From Ctenosaura bakeri (taxonomy: Eukaryota > Chordata > Lepidosauria > Squamata > Iguanidae), in contig CAOLHI010001803.1 of assembly GCA_948474755.1 (NCBI GenBank), positions 248,001 to 312,000 of the forward strand: a DNA stretch of 64,000 bases, given 5' to 3'. The translations under genes and the position numbers were made by a program. The notes under the pieces are model-generated. The model was not told the origin of the DNA and made no database searches. It was given only the letters and a program-made list of their open reading frames with translations. Shown here in pieces: positions 44,309 through 55,653 of the stretch (positions are counted from its first letter, which is position 1; each line of letters starts with the position of its first letter).

Positions 44309-44905
44309 ATAAGAAACGGTCATGTCGTGGAGGAGGCTGCGTAGCTTATGAGATGGGTTTGGATGCCTAGCCTTGTGAGATATAGCTACAAAGATATCAC
44401 TATATGAGAGATGCACATCTCTTGATGTGGGCTGTGGACTCTTGTAATGCAGTATTTCTGGCTTCAGCTACTTTCCTGGATCACCCACTATCTTCACCAC
44501 CACAAGATCTAGGAACTTGAGATTCGATTTCCTTTCCGAATTGAAAAGGTAGGGCAGTTGTCTTCTTCCCTCCAACATTTCACAGATGAAAACTGAGGTG
44601 CTTCCAGGCAAGTAATGTCAGAATGTGGGCAAGATGACAAAAGGTATTGATGAGGAAGATCAGACAAGCTAGGAGAGGCTAGAGCAGTTTGCTTTTGCCT
44701 GAGTCTACAGGGAAGGGCCACTTTCTGCCTCCTCCTTTTCCCTCCACGCTGGTGAGTTAATTGACTGCAAACTGCTTTTGCACATTGAAGTCAGTTTGCT
44801 GCAATGGAGGTGAACTGAGGACAAAGGAGGAAAGCGGGAGGAAGAGAGGGAAATTGGAAAGCAGCTGGAAAAGTGGGATGACAATGGATTAACTGGGACT
44901 GTTCC
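44309..44905. other. Unassigned
   Basis: Nothing recognised. Confidence 0.5.
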
Positions 44906-45124
44906 CAGTGGCAGAGTTTGGCGTGGGGGGGCGGAAGGGGGCTACAGCACAAGGGGTGGGGCCATGGTGCATGGAAGCATGGCCAGGGAGCATGGGAGCA
45001 TTACCAGGGAGCATGGGAGCATGACCAGGGCACGTGGGAGCATGGCTACAGGAGGGGATATCCCAGAAACATTGCCGCCTGGAGCGAACTGTCCCACCTC
45101 CACCCCTGCATCTCTACACCACTG
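44906..45124. mobile_element. hAT-type MITE with internal minisatellite
   Basis: Ends CAGTGGCAGAGTTTGG / CTCTACACCACTG with 8-bp target duplications ACTGTTCC / ATTGTTCC (one mismatch), the hAT hallmark. Inside is a short minisatellite of GGGAGCATG(G)-type units at about 44985-45050. Related to the element at 55.05 kb. Confidence 0.8.
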
Positions 45125-45904
45125 ATTGTTCCTGCCAAATTGAGATGGTTGGAGAGTACACTGTCTCTGCAACCAGAGATTTCCCTTGTGCTGGGCCATC
45201 AGCTGGAGTTCAAAGTTGCTCAGCCAAGGGCATTGTGCTCAATATTATATGGCGGAGATGCGTGTGTGATATTTTGCACTGTTGCCTTTGCTCTGTTCCT
45301 GTGTCAGAAGCTTCTCCATAGATGCCCCACGATAAAAACAGAAGACATTTCTTAAGTTACAAAATTAGAACACTTAGAGAGCTTTGTCATTCGCCGTGTA
45401 TTTGTTCATTAATAATTCTTAGACATCCAATTACAGCTAAATTATCTTTGTCCCCTCACAGGAAAATAATAGAAACTCTGTGCCTCTGAATCTTTTATTA
45501 GGCCCAGTAATGCGATATTGCACCCTTGAAATTAATAACACAAATTTCTTCTCTACTGATGCCGCCGACTGCTTTTTCCTCTCAAAGGTACTTTATGCAC
45601 ACCACGTGCCGTTGTCAGCAACCAGCCAAATTACTATGTTGGAAGATGAAGAAACCAATAATCTCTCTTTAAACGAGAGGATCCATTGAGATGCCCGTCT
45701 CCTGAAAACAAAAAGCATGTAAGAGATGCCTGCTTCATAAAGCAATGTCAGAAGTACCTGTGTGTTTGCTGGGTGGCCAACTTTTTTAATCTTGAGGGCT
45801 CCTCTGCTCTCACAAAACTGGCATGGGAGGGGCAGGAAAAAAATCTGAGTCATTTCTGCAAGGTCAGGTCCTGTAACACCATTAGCTTGTTGTTTGTTCA
45901 TTTA
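45125..45904. other. Repeat-free, candidate conserved non-coding stretch
   Basis: Between about 45360 and 45700 the sequence is repeat-free with homeodomain-like ATTA words ('gttcattaataattcttaga', 'ccaattacagctaaattat') and mixed composition. Constraint is suspected by eye only. Confidence 0.25.
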
Positions 45905-46060
45905 GTTACATATATATCTTTCTTTTTTGTCTAAAGAGCTCAAGGAGTTATAATGGGTCTCCTTCACCCATCTCCTCCCCACAACAACCCTATAAAGTAG
46001 GTAAAGCTGAGAGAGAGTGACGAGCCCAAGGTGATCCAGTGAGTTTTATGGCTCAGGGGA
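45905..46060. mobile_element. L2/MIR-like fragment
   Basis: 'cctccccacaacaaccctat', 'aaagtaggtaaagctgagag' and 'gagcccaaggtgatccagtg' are typical L2/MIR wording. Confidence 0.7.
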
Positions 46061-46333
46061 GAGCAAACCAAAACAACAAAATACAGGGTTTTTAAAAAAG
46101 AATTATGAAAAGCACAAAAGTGCCAAAAAAGAAAAACAGAAAGGATTTGCTTGTTGGGGGGGGGGAATACAATATACTATGTGTATGTGTGTATATGAGC
46201 TTTCAAGTCACCTGTTGATTTATAAAACACTAGAAATAATACGTACAAAACTGGTAGTAGAGATACAAACACTGTTAGTAAAGTTACAAGTAACAGACTC
46301 CCAGTACCTGTCCACTCTGACAAACACTTGCAA

Positions 46334-46512
46334 GGCCATTTCCACACTAGACTGTTATAGCACTATTATTCCACTTTCAACATCCTATGGAATTCTGGGG
46401 TTTGCAGTTTCGGGAGGGGCCAAGTGGCCCCTTGCTAAACTGCAAACTCCAAGATTCCATAGGATGTTGAAAGTGTAATATAAGTGCTATAACAGTCCAG
46501 TGTGGAAATGGC
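46334..46512. mobile_element. Palindromic MITE, copy 12
   Basis: Ends GGCCATTTCCACAC / GTGTGGAAATGGC, 179 bp. The terminal C on the right is missing; the flanking CAA/AAC suggests a small slip at the junction. Confidence 0.93.
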
Positions 46513-46550
46513 AACAGTCTTCAGCAATTACGGTGAATGCAAAACTTGTG

Positions 46551-46768
46551 CGTGTGTGCATATAGGCCTTTCAGTCACCTACTGACTTATGCCAATCCCA
46601 TGAATTTCATGGGCCCTCCTTAGGCAAGGAATGTTCAGAGGGGATTTTGTCCATTTTTTTCCTGTGAACTATGGCACCTGGTGTTCCTTGGTGGTCCCCC
46701 ATCCAAGTACTAACCAGGGCTGATCTTGCTTAGCTTCCAAGATCAGACAGGATCTGGTGCCTTGTACA
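46551..46768 (-). mobile_element. 5S-rRNA-derived SINE
   Basis: Minus strand: head 'ggcaccagatcctgtctgat', 'cttggaagctaagcaagatc', 'ctggttagtacttggatggg', then body 'ccttgcctaaggagggccca' and a Sauria-like tail 'agtaggtgactgaaagg'. It keeps the whole 5S internal promoter region. Confidence 0.9.
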
Positions 46769-46786
46769 TACAGTAAATCAGAGATA

Positions 46787-47118
46787 CAGTGGGCCCTCCA
46801 CCCTCGTGGGTTCATTGATTTGAATATGCATGGGTAATTTAATTTATTTATTGAAAAAAATTCTTTATTTGTCCCACCATAGAAAAATTACATTCTTTTT
46901 TTTTATCAACATCTAGGTCCTTCAGCATGATTCTGGAAGTGGCCCACTTCTGCCTAGGAACTGCCCATAGAATCACACTGGAGGACCTACAGATTCCTAG
47001 AGAAGTGTTCTCAGGTTAAAAAAAAACTAGCATTTGTGACTCGTATCTTTATTCACATTTTTTAACTTTCATAGGGGTCTTGCACCCCCTAACTCTTGCA
47101 AAAGTGGAGGGCTTACTG
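46787..47118. mobile_element. Tigger/pogo-like MITE
   Basis: 332 bp with inverted ends CAGTGGGCCCTCCAC / GTGGAGGGCTTACTG, flanked by TA on both sides (46785-46786, 47119-47120), as expected for Tc1/mariner-pogo elements. The interior 'tcacactggaggacctacag' recurs at 58.1 kb. No transposase. Confidence 0.85.
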
Positions 47119-47168
47119 TACTAACAAGGTGACACTCCAGAATGTGGAAAACTCCCTACAAGGAGTCA

Positions 47169-47348
47169 GGCCATTTCCGCACAAGCCTGTTAGAGCGCTA
47201 TGATTCCACTTTCAGCCTCCTATGGAATCCTGGAGTTTGCAGTTTCGGGAGGGGCCAGCTGGCTCCTCCCGAAACTGCAAACCCCAGGATTCCATAGGAG
47301 GTTGAAAGTGAAATCATAGCACTATAGTAGCCTAGTGCAGAAGTGGTA
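47169..47348. mobile_element. Palindromic MITE, copy 13
   Basis: 180 bp, ends GGCCATTTCCGCAC / GTGCAGAAGTGGTA (right end eroded), flanked by TCA on both sides (47166-47168, 47349-47351). Confidence 0.95.
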
Positions 47349-48329
47349 TCAGTTAAAGCAATAAAGAACAAGAACCAGGTTTTCCCAAATCCACATTTGA
47401 CAGCAACCACTACACTATGCTGTCTGTCAGGAGTTTTTTGGCTCCATAGTTAGGGAAGCTCAACCAGTCAGCAGGTATGAGATGTGACCAGTGGTGTGGA
47501 GGGAAGGTGTTGAGGAACAGCTGTGGTTCCATCCAATTTGGAAGCCTTGGGATGTAGCTTCTATGGAGACCAGTGCTAATTAGAAAATTCCAAGAGGAAA
47601 AAAATAGTGATTGCCGATAGCAACTTTTAGCAATTAGGAGTGGCACCATTTTGGTGGACAGAAGTAAGGTTTCATCCATTTTGGTTGCTATTTAAATTGA
47701 AAGTAAGCTTGTTTTGGGGTGAGCCCCCCAAAAAAATCTTAGAATGAGGTCATCTTTGCTCTGTGTGAGCAAAGGAGTTAGAGGTCCCAAAATTTAGTTT
47801 TTGGGGATGGAAAGAAAGAGTCAGGGATCCAGATGACACCTGGCCATTCCCAAGGGCCACACGGCATCCTACAAAGGGTTACCTATGGCCCACAGAACAC
47901 ACAATTCTCTCCACCCCAAAGAACAAGATTCAGGCCATGGTAGCCGACCATTTGCCCATGGGCAACCCACTGTTGGGATGGGAGCCCAGCTGCACCCTCC
48001 AATGAAAAATGAATATTCTATCCAAGTTACCCCCAAACCACTTTCCCTTTCCTCCTCCCTGCAGCCAGAACTCCTGCCCTGAATTCCCCAAGGGAGCTGT
48101 AGCCCTCCTTCCAAGTCACTTTTCCAAATGCTGAACTTTCTCCCAGGGCTTCAGGCAACAGTGCATGGTTACCGGCTCTAATTATATCGGAATTCGGCAA
48201 GCCGTATTTCAGGCAGAATGATCATGAGAAATGGTGGAGGCAAACAGGAGCAGAGACTCTCTTAGCCCTGTTGCTGATGTCCTTCAGACTGCTTGTAATT
48301 CCTTCTCTTGGGCACTTGTTCCTCTAGAG
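47349..48329. other. Unassigned
   Basis: No exon or named repeat. Confidence 0.5.
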
Positions 48330-48628
48330 CAGAGCCTTCCAAACTTTTTGTGTTGCTAACACACTTTTTAGACATGCATCGTTTTGCGACACAGTAATTC
48401 AGTGTTATTAGCAAACCAGAGGGTAAACTTATAAGAGATACAGACACATACATAAATTGTAATAACAAAAGGTATGGAGACACAACATATCTCATGAAAA
48501 CCTTTCATATATTTTTTAAAATATATGATTTATAAATAATAACATACACTTCCAAGACTGTAGGCGACACGCCTACACACTTCAGGCAACACACTAATGT
48601 GTCACGGCACACCATTTGGAAATCCCTG
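48330..48628. mobile_element. hAT-Charlie-like MITE
   Basis: 299 bp. Ends CAGAGCCTTCCAAAC / TTTGGAAATCCCTG, flanked by 8-bp CTCTAGAG / CTCTAGTG (one mismatch). The interior starts 'gctaacacactttttagaca' and ends 'gtgtcacggcacacc'. Same family as 55.65 kb but without the long GC-rich middle. Confidence 0.88.
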
Positions 48629-49932
48629 CTCTAGTGCTTTTCACCTAAACAAGGTTCAAAGCAAACTGCACATTCCCCAAGAATAAATGCCCTTCCTTCA
48701 ATAACAAACTAGAACATACCACAACAGCAGTAATAGGGTTGCCAGATCTCAGGGTCTAGCCCTGAATCTCCAGTTTTCATGAATGATCTGTTATTCCCTT
48801 GCCAAACCCTGTCCCAGGGTCTACAACTTTGATATAAAATGAATCTAACCCATCAGAGAGGTCACTCATACGTGCACGTAGGCAATAAACGATTGTACGA
48901 TTGGAAAAAAACCAGATCAGATCAGTAAAAATCCCCAGTCACATAGCCACAGGAGACCTCATATTGGGATAACCCATGGTGGACAAAAGGTCTTTAACCT
49001 TCTAAGGAGTCCACTTGAAGGGAGTAAAAGTGTTCCTGGAAGACTGGGCACTGGAAGCAATAAAACTTTATCAAATCCATCTCCAGAAAATCACTCCACA
49101 GCCTCAAAGCGGAGGAAGATCCTGTTATTTAGATGATCTTCTGATATCAGAGAAATGCCAGGTGTGGAGGTGTTTTTCCTTTCTGCCCTGTTTGTTTTCC
49201 CCAGGAAAGGATTTGCCTTCACAGTAAATTTTCCCTACAAATAGTCCCCGTTTTTGGGCTAGTTAGGCAGGCAGGAGGGGCATGCAAGGAGAGGAAAGGC
49301 GATGCAATGTTGTGATGCCTCCCAGTGTGTCTCTTCTTCTCTAACCAGAAGACTTCAGGAGAAGGTGCAGTATGCTTCCTATTCTATTTTCACTCTTTAT
49401 TTCTATTAGCCCTTGAAAGAGTGTGGGGGTATGTGCGTGAGTGCAAACTACTGTTATTCAATAAAGCCACTCATTGAACCTTTATGTGTGATTTCTGACT
49501 GAGCCTGACCCCGTAAACATTGGGCTAAAGATCTTTAATTACCCTGCCCTCTTTGCATTTCCAAAGCAGTGCTCTTAGCTAATTTTCCCCACAGGAGACA
49601 ATTTTGACAGGCATTGGGAATCCCCAGCAAACAGGGTAACAGATCTCCAGGCAGGAGAGGAAGGTTCAGATTCTCCAGTTCTGCTGGCACCAGGCAAGAG
49701 AAGAGAGCTGTGTGCAAATCTGCAGCTCAGCTAGTAAAGAAGCAGTTTTGCAAGGACTTAATCGATTTGTTGCTGCAACACGTGAAGACGTCAGGTTGGC
49801 TTTGTTCTCCTTGCAATGCCACGTAATGCCATGTAGTGTAGTAAGCTTCCTCCTTCTCCTATAGAACAGCATCAGGCTCTACCCCATGATATCACCATGG
49901 TCCAGGCCTGTGATGCCAGGAGGCATCCCTAA
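48629..49932. other. Unassigned
   Basis: A poly(A) signal in 'gttattcaataaagccactc' (49457-49478) may mark an LTR or transcript end, but nothing else supports it. No exon seen. Confidence 0.4.
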
Positions 49933-50884
49933 GGCCCTTTCTGCACGAGGTGAGGGAATCGCTCCGTGCCGTTACCTACCATTTCTTCTGGGGTCCAAAG
50001 CAATGCAGACTGTCCCTGAAGTCCTTCTGCAGGGCTCATCCTTGGTCCAGGGCGAATCGGAGCAGTGCGAGGTCTGTAGATCCGCACTGCTCCGGCTTCT
50101 AAAATGGCGGCTTCCGGCTTCCAAAATGATGGCTTCTGGTTGGTCGTGGGTCCCGACCAAGCTCTGAAGCTCACCATGCCTAAAGCCTGCCCTCCGCAGA
50201 TCACAGGCTCACATTGGTGTGAGCCTGCAAATCTGCACAAGGGAGCAGGAACGCAATGGCACGTTCCAGGAAAATAAAGACCTGTTTTTTTGCGGTCTTT
50301 AGAAAACAAGCTGGGGGACCACTTGGGGTCATTTTGGAGCAGACTGAGGTGCAGATCTCCAGTAAGTAGTCCGCTCCTAGACCCTTTCCACACGTTACCT
50401 GCTCACGGAGGTGGGGGGTGCCATTCGCGCAAGCAGCCTCTTGCGTGAGGCACTCGCATAGCTCCTCCGTTCTCCCGCAGCTTGGCTTCCTGGTCGTGTG
50501 ACCGTTGCGCGAGCGCCCCTTCCTTCCGCAGTGCAGCCTGGAAGCTGTAGGCTGCACTGGGGGAGGAAGCGCGACCGGCCCGCTCATCCGACGCACCACA
50601 GGGCAGGTAAGTGCGCGAGGGCCCCGGGAGCCTTGCGCAAACGCGCAGCATTTTCAGCTTGAAGCCAAAAATGAAAAGGTGCATGCGCAGTCCGCTTTAG
50701 GCTCTTGAGCGCCACGTAAATGGGAGTGCGTCGTATGGACCGCTCCTCCCGTTTACGTGATGCTCAAGGGGCCCGCTCGCATAAGAAACTGCGTGCAAAA
50801 AGGGCACTAGTCCGCTCCAAGGTGCAGATGACCTCCGTGAGAGGACGCATTGCCCTGTTCTAATTGTCTGGTGTGGAAACGGCT
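49933..50884. mobile_element. CpG-rich MITE, subfamily A, with nested copy
   Basis: Left end GGCCCTTTCTGCAC, right end GTGTGGAAACGGCT, flanked by perfect TAA (49930-49932, 50885-50887). Shares 'aaaatggcggctt' and a 'gatgacctcc' right part with 6.6 kb. A subfamily B element is inserted at 50380; without it the element is about 522 bp. Confidence 0.85.
50380..50806 (+). mobile_element. CpG-rich MITE, subfamily B, nested
   Basis: 427 bp, ends GACCCTTTCCACAC / GCAAAAAGGGCA with CTA duplicated on both sides (50377-50379, 50807-50809). Carries CAGGTAAGT (50604-50612) on the plus strand. It interrupts a tandem 'agtccgctcc' of the host element. Confidence 0.92.
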
Positions 50885-50887
50885 TAA

Positions 50888-51827
50888 GTCTAAGAAACTG
50901 GCCCAGAAATGTCAGGGACTGGTTTGATCCTGGCCTGGCAGCTCTTAACACCAGAGGTTATGACCATCACAGCTATTTGTGAAATGACAAGAATGTATTT
51001 TCATTTTATTTTAATCTTTAACAAAACTACAAAAAAGCAAAACACAAATTAAAATCTAAAATAAATGAATAATGTAACATTCAACTTAATTGCAAGATCT
51101 GTGCATCAACTCAATATCAGCAGGACAAAATATACCAATTCTATGTCTATTTTCTCGTTATAAATAGTTAAAATGGATTAAACCAAAAGTTCGGCTGAAG
51201 GTTCAAAAGATCTGGTTTTAGATCTTGTATATACAATAGAGGGATACCAGAAATGGTAAGAAATCTTTCAATTCCCTGCTCTTGTTCTCCCCAAATTTAA
51301 GCTCAATTTTATCCAGCCTTGAGTCTTCTGATCACATTAAGAGGACCCTTCTAGGGATGAACTGAGTGTACAGAAGAGTCTTCCAGTGGAGTATGGGTAC
51401 TGTACATCTATTCTCATCTTTATGCTTTTATAAAGAGCTTTTATTCTGATGTAAATTAGTGGTGATTTAATTGGACAGCTTCTTAAACTGTTTTTAATTT
51501 TTATCATCATTGGTTTTTACCTGTGCTTTGTTTTAACCTGTGCTACCAGGTGCCTTGGGAATCGTGTCAAGAGAAAAGCAGGATATAAATAAAATAATAT
51601 GACATAAAATAAAGTAAGTCACAAACAGATTCACAGAGATTGGGTTCAGTTTTGAATGTGCAAAAGGAAGGGAGAAAGTTTTCTGTTGGGATGTGAGCAG
51701 TTCCTATCAGCACGGAAACATAGAGTTTGAATCATGATGTTGTCACTCCAGCTGTTAAAGCTGAATTAAAGTATGAAACTGCCATAGACACAGAGAGAAG
51801 CAAAGCTACATCAATATAGAAGTTCAG
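50888..51827. mobile_element. AT-rich remnants: possible L1-like and L2-like ends
   Basis: 50998-51100 begins T-rich and then A-rich like the L1-like pieces. At 51430-51625 the plus strand has 'ggtgccttgggaatcgtgtc' and 'gaaaagcaggatataaataa', an L2-like 3' end. The rest is unassigned. Confidence 0.4.
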
Positions 51828-51863
51828 GGAATCATAAAATCTTGAGTTGGAAGAGACCACAAG

Positions 51864-52292
51864 AGTCTCTGGAAACTGTAAAGCCCAGTGAGGAGCAGCT
51901 TGTGGGGAGCTGGGTATGTTTAGCGTGGAGGAGAAGGTTAAGAGGGGACGTGATAACTATGTTTAAATATTTGCAGGGATGTCATATGGATGACGGAGCA
52001 AGCTTGTTTTCTGCCGCTCCAGAGGCCAGGACATGGAGCAATAGCTTCAAACTACCAGAAAAGAGATTCCACCTAAACATTAGGAAGAATTTCCTGATGG
52101 TAAGAGTAGTTCAACAGTGGAATGTGCTGCTGCCTGGGAACATGGTGGTTTCTCCTTCTTTGGAGGTTTTTAAGGAGAGGCTGGATGGCCATCTGTTGGA
52201 AATGCTTTGATGGTGCATTCCCACCTGGAAGAATTGGGTTGGACTCGATGGCCCTTGTGATCTCTTCCAGCTCTACAATTCTATGATTTTAT
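51864..52292 (+). mobile_element. CR1 LINE, guest copy
   Basis: Plus-strand CR1 3' end with an open frame (51842-52210: RRLRGDVITMFKYLQGC, FHLNIRKNFLMVRVVQQW) ending 'ctctacaattctatgatttt'. Inserted near the tail of the older, opposite copy. Confidence 0.92.
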
Positions 52293-52622
52293 GAAAACGG
52301 CCATCTATTCAAACCCCAGCCTTGGAGGAATACACAACTAAAGCACTTCTCAAAAAATCCCATTCAGCCTTTGTTTTAAAAAACCTCCAAAGGTGAGTTA
52401 CCACTGTCTTAGGCAGTTTATTCCACTATCAAAACAGCTCTTACAGTTAAAGAAAAGAAAAGAAAAAAGGTCTTCCTGATGTTTAGGTAGAATCTCTTTT
52501 CTTGTAATGTTCATCCATTGATTCATGTTTGGGTCTCTGGAGCAGCAGAAAACAAGCTTGCTCCAACTTTCACGCGACATCCCTTCTGAGATTTAAAGAT
52601 GGCTTACATGACAGCTCTCCAT

Positions 52623-52822
52623 GGCCATTTCCGCACTGCACTGTTATGGTGCTATTATTCTGCTTTCAACTTCCTATGGAATCCTGGGGTTTGTAGTTGG
52701 GGGGGGGCTTTAGAATTCTCAGCCATAGAGCTCTTTGGCCTCAGGAAACTACAAACCCCAGAATTCCACAGGATGTTGGAAGTGGAATAATAGCACTTTA
52801 ACAGTGTAGTGCGGAAATGGTC
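52623..52822. mobile_element. Palindromic MITE, copy 14 (long-loop subfamily)
   Basis: 200 bp, ends GGCCATTTCCGCAC / GTGCGGAAATGGTC, perfect CAT duplication (52620-52622, 52823-52825). The centre has 'agaattctcagccatagagc' and 'tctttggcctcagg', as at 32.4 kb. Confidence 0.95.
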
Positions 52823-52869
52823 CATTTCTTCTCCAAACTAAAGATTCCAAGTTCCTCAACCCTTCCTTA

Positions 52870-53049
52870 GACTATTTCTATCCTAGACTGTTATAGCGCT
52901 ATGATTCCACTTTCAACCTCCTATGGAATCCTGGGGTTTGCAGTTTCGGGAGGGGCCGGCTGGCCCCTCCCAAAACTGCAAACCCCAGGATTCCATAGGA
53001 GGTTGAAAGTGGAATCATAGCGCTATAACAGTCTAGTGCGGAAGCGGCC
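52870..53049. mobile_element. Palindromic MITE, copy 15
   Basis: 180 bp. Left end eroded (GACTATTTCTATCC), right end GTGCGGAAGCGGCC, perfect TTA duplication (52867-52869, 53050-53052). Confidence 0.95.
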
Positions 53050-53305
53050 TTAGACTCACAGTTTTCATTACAATATAATCACAGACTGTGCTTATCTCCT
53101 CATTCAAAATTACAGAACAAAATTTCTTTCTCTGTTCTTGCTTAAAAAAACAAAACAAAACCTCTTTCTCCCTTTCAAAAGGGCCTCTGCAGTTCAGTGG
53201 TGGGCTAAGCAGTTGCACTATAGCACCTCTGCACCTAGAAATGAAGGCTACAGTTAAGCCTGGAAACTGCGGAGGGTGTGTTATGATATGACATCATGTC
53301 CTAGA
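53050..53305. other. Unassigned
   Basis: May include the last part of the old CR1; otherwise nothing recognised. Confidence 0.4.
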
Positions 53306-53560
53306 GCAGGGGTGGGCAGTGTAGCCCATCGGATGTATGTGGCCCCCGGATTCTCTTTGGTGGCCCCGAACCCCCCCCCAGCAGTGTCAAAGCCATCCCC
53401 ACAACCCCTTTTTTTTTAAAGGCATGATTTTCAAGCAATTTGTGCCCAAAATCATGTGGAGAAATACAAAAACATGCAATGACACAAAAAATATCTCCAT
53501 GCCCACCAAAGAACCATGTACTATCTCCAAATACCTCCCAAAACAGGGAGAGCTGGGCTT
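53306..53560. mobile_element. hAT-type element, one end (probable)
   Basis: Starts CAGGGGTGGGCAGTGTAGCC with 'atgtggcccccgga', wording of hAT MITEs that begin CAGGGGTGGGCAA. I could not find the other end, so the right limit is arbitrary. Confidence 0.45.
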
Positions 53561-53961
53561 GCTGTGAGAAGTGTGAAAGGGGGGGTGCTGAGGGGAACTA
53601 GCCCCTGGTCCCCATGCAGTAGCCCACTCAGTCCTAGAGCACTGAACAGGGGAAAGATCAGTGGCCTGATCCAGAGCTGAGAGCATTCTATCAAAAAGGG
53701 GAACCAGATGCCAGAACCTTGTTAGCATCTTTCTCATGCATGAACCTCTTTGTCTGACATGGAACATCCGTACTCAGCTCAAAGTTGTAGAACCAGAGTT
53801 GTGCATGCGGTGCACGTTGGTCTGGGCATTCAGTTACATTTTCCCATGGTGCAGTGTTGCCTCTCACCACAAAGGCCATATAAGAGATGCACGCTGAGAA
53901 ATCCAAATATAGTATCTCTGCCAGAGTGTGGACTCCTGAGTTTCACTCTCCAGTTCAGCCA
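53561..53961. other. Unassigned
   Basis: TGCA-rich words near 53790-53850; otherwise nothing recognised. Confidence 0.45.
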
Positions 53962-54302
53962 AAGATCAAGAGGTGACATGATAGCCATGTTTAAATATTT
54001 GAAGGGATATCATGTTGAAGATAGAGCAAGCTTGTTTTCTGCTGCTCCAGAAACTAGGACTTGGAGCAATGGAACTACAGGAAAAGAGATTTCACCTAAA
54101 CATCATGAAGAACATGTCAATGGTAAGAACCATTGGACAGTGGAATAGGTTGCCTCAGAGTGTGGTGGAGTCTCCTTCTTTGGAGGTTTTTAAACAGAAG
54201 CTGGATGGCCATCTGTCAGGAGTGTTTTGATTGTGTATTCCTGCATGGCAGGGCATTGGACTCAATGGCCACTGTTGGCCTGTCCAATTGCATGATTTTA
54301 TG
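53962..54302 (+). mobile_element. CR1 LINE 3' end
   Basis: 'aagaggtgacatgatagcca' to 'ccaattgcatgattttatg', plus strand, several frame breaks. Confidence 0.92.
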
Positions 54303-55050
54303 TGCACAGACCAGAGCCTATAAAAAACCAAATGTTCTAGAAGTTGTGGACTCCAAAGTAATTTTTCCAAGCTCTTCTGACAGGGAGTTGCAGCATTTGA
54401 TCTCTCCACATCCACTCCGGCAGCAACTGGTGGCTCCCATGTAACTGGGACACTGAATCCACACAGGGTTTTAGTTCCAACTTTAAAGGAGCTGCCCAAG
54501 GTACTGAGACTTATCCCCCAAACCAGCTTCCATGGGTCATTCCCCCTTGGCCTTGCTGCTTCTGTTACTCCGGTGCACTTTCCTCTCAGCACATTTGGGG
54601 AGCATCTGTGAGCTGCGTTTCATGCTCTTTTTAAAAATTGGCTTTTCACCTCTGCAAGCGTGTGCTCTTTCCTGACATGAGGGCCATTTCTTTCTTTTTT
54701 TGGCCAGAGTATAATTACTGAACTGAGGTCATCTGGACTCGGCAGTCATAAATCAGCGCTATTCCGCAGCAAGGCTCAATTCAATTAAATCGGAAGAGCC
54801 TATCTTTTAAAAAAGAACAACCTGTGTTTGAAAACACCATGTCCCACTGTAACACATTTCCCTGTCTGAACATTCTGGCTCTGACCTCCTCCGAAGGGAT
54901 TAACACTTAAGAGAGCAACTGTTCTTTATCCAAAGATAAGGAGCAAATGTATTTCAGTTTTTTAAGTGGCAAAAATAATAGCATTTTCTTCTTCTTCCAT
55001 CAGGCCCCTAGTCCTGCATTGCTACTATGAGATCTTGCTAAAGTTCACTT
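54303..55050. other. Repeat-poor, candidate conserved non-coding stretch
   Basis: 54325-54450 carries a fragment 'gttgtggactccaaagtaat' of an unclassified repeat. From about 54640 to 54850 the sequence is repeat-free, with 'agtataattactgaactgag' and 'caattcaattaaatcgg', and could be a conserved regulatory element. Confidence 0.28.
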
Positions 55051-55253
55051 CAGTTGCATAGTGTCGGGATAACGATGGGGGCAGTTTGCCCCGGGCGGCA
55101 ATGGTTTTGGGGCATCCTGGCCCATAGCCACGCCCCCATGTGCCCTGGCCACACCCTCACGTACCTTGGCCATGCCTCCACACACTGCAACCACGCCCTC
55201 TGTGCCATAGTCCAGCCCCCTCCCGCCCACCCCCACTCCAAGCTCCAACACTG
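55051..55253. mobile_element. hAT-type MITE
   Basis: Ends CAGTTGCATAGTG / CTCCAACACTG, 8-bp flanks GTTCACTT / GTTCCCTT (one mismatch). The interior contains 'cagtttgccccgggcggcaa' and pyrimidine-rich CCACGCC(C)-type repetition. Sister of 44.9 kb. Confidence 0.78.
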
Positions 55254-55653
55254 GTTCCCTTTTTAACTACAACTTCCAAAATCCCCCAGCCAGTATGGCT
55301 ACTTGGCACAGCAGGCTGGCATCCTCTTAGCGAGACATCAGTTGCGTTACACATGTGGGCCACACTCCCATGACATGGAGGACTCACAAGACAATGCCAC
55401 TGTTGAGGGTGCTTGGAAGCGACATGCTGGGACTGAAGATGCCCACTGGGACAGAAGTGACACAAAGATCAACCTGGAAGCAGCAGATATGGTCTAAGCT
55501 GTGGTGGCCCCAGCCACCCTTCTATGAGGCTGGCTGAAGTGAGGCTCCCCTCCAAATACTCATTGTTTATTTATTTGTTTGCTTGTTTGGATAAGAGAAA
55601 AAAATGGTATTGTAGCTATGTTTTTAATCCCAGGTACTGTCTAGGCTCTAAAG
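55254..55653. other. Unassigned with a DNA-repeat fragment
   Basis: 55265-55310 has 'aactacaacttccaaaatcc' and 'cagccagtatggctac', the 'tagtccaaa' family in reverse. The rest is not recognised. Confidence 0.45.

Larger units (their letters stand above)
51828..52869 (-). mobile_element. CR1 LINE, old host copy of a multiple nest
   Basis: Minus-strand CR1 in pieces: 51828-51863 (tail), 52296-52622 ('cagaaaacaagcttgctcca', 'cgacatcccttctgagattt'), and 52823-52869 ('cttctccaaactaaagattc'). The breaks are a plus-strand CR1 and a MITE; a further MITE follows at 52870. Confidence 0.88.
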
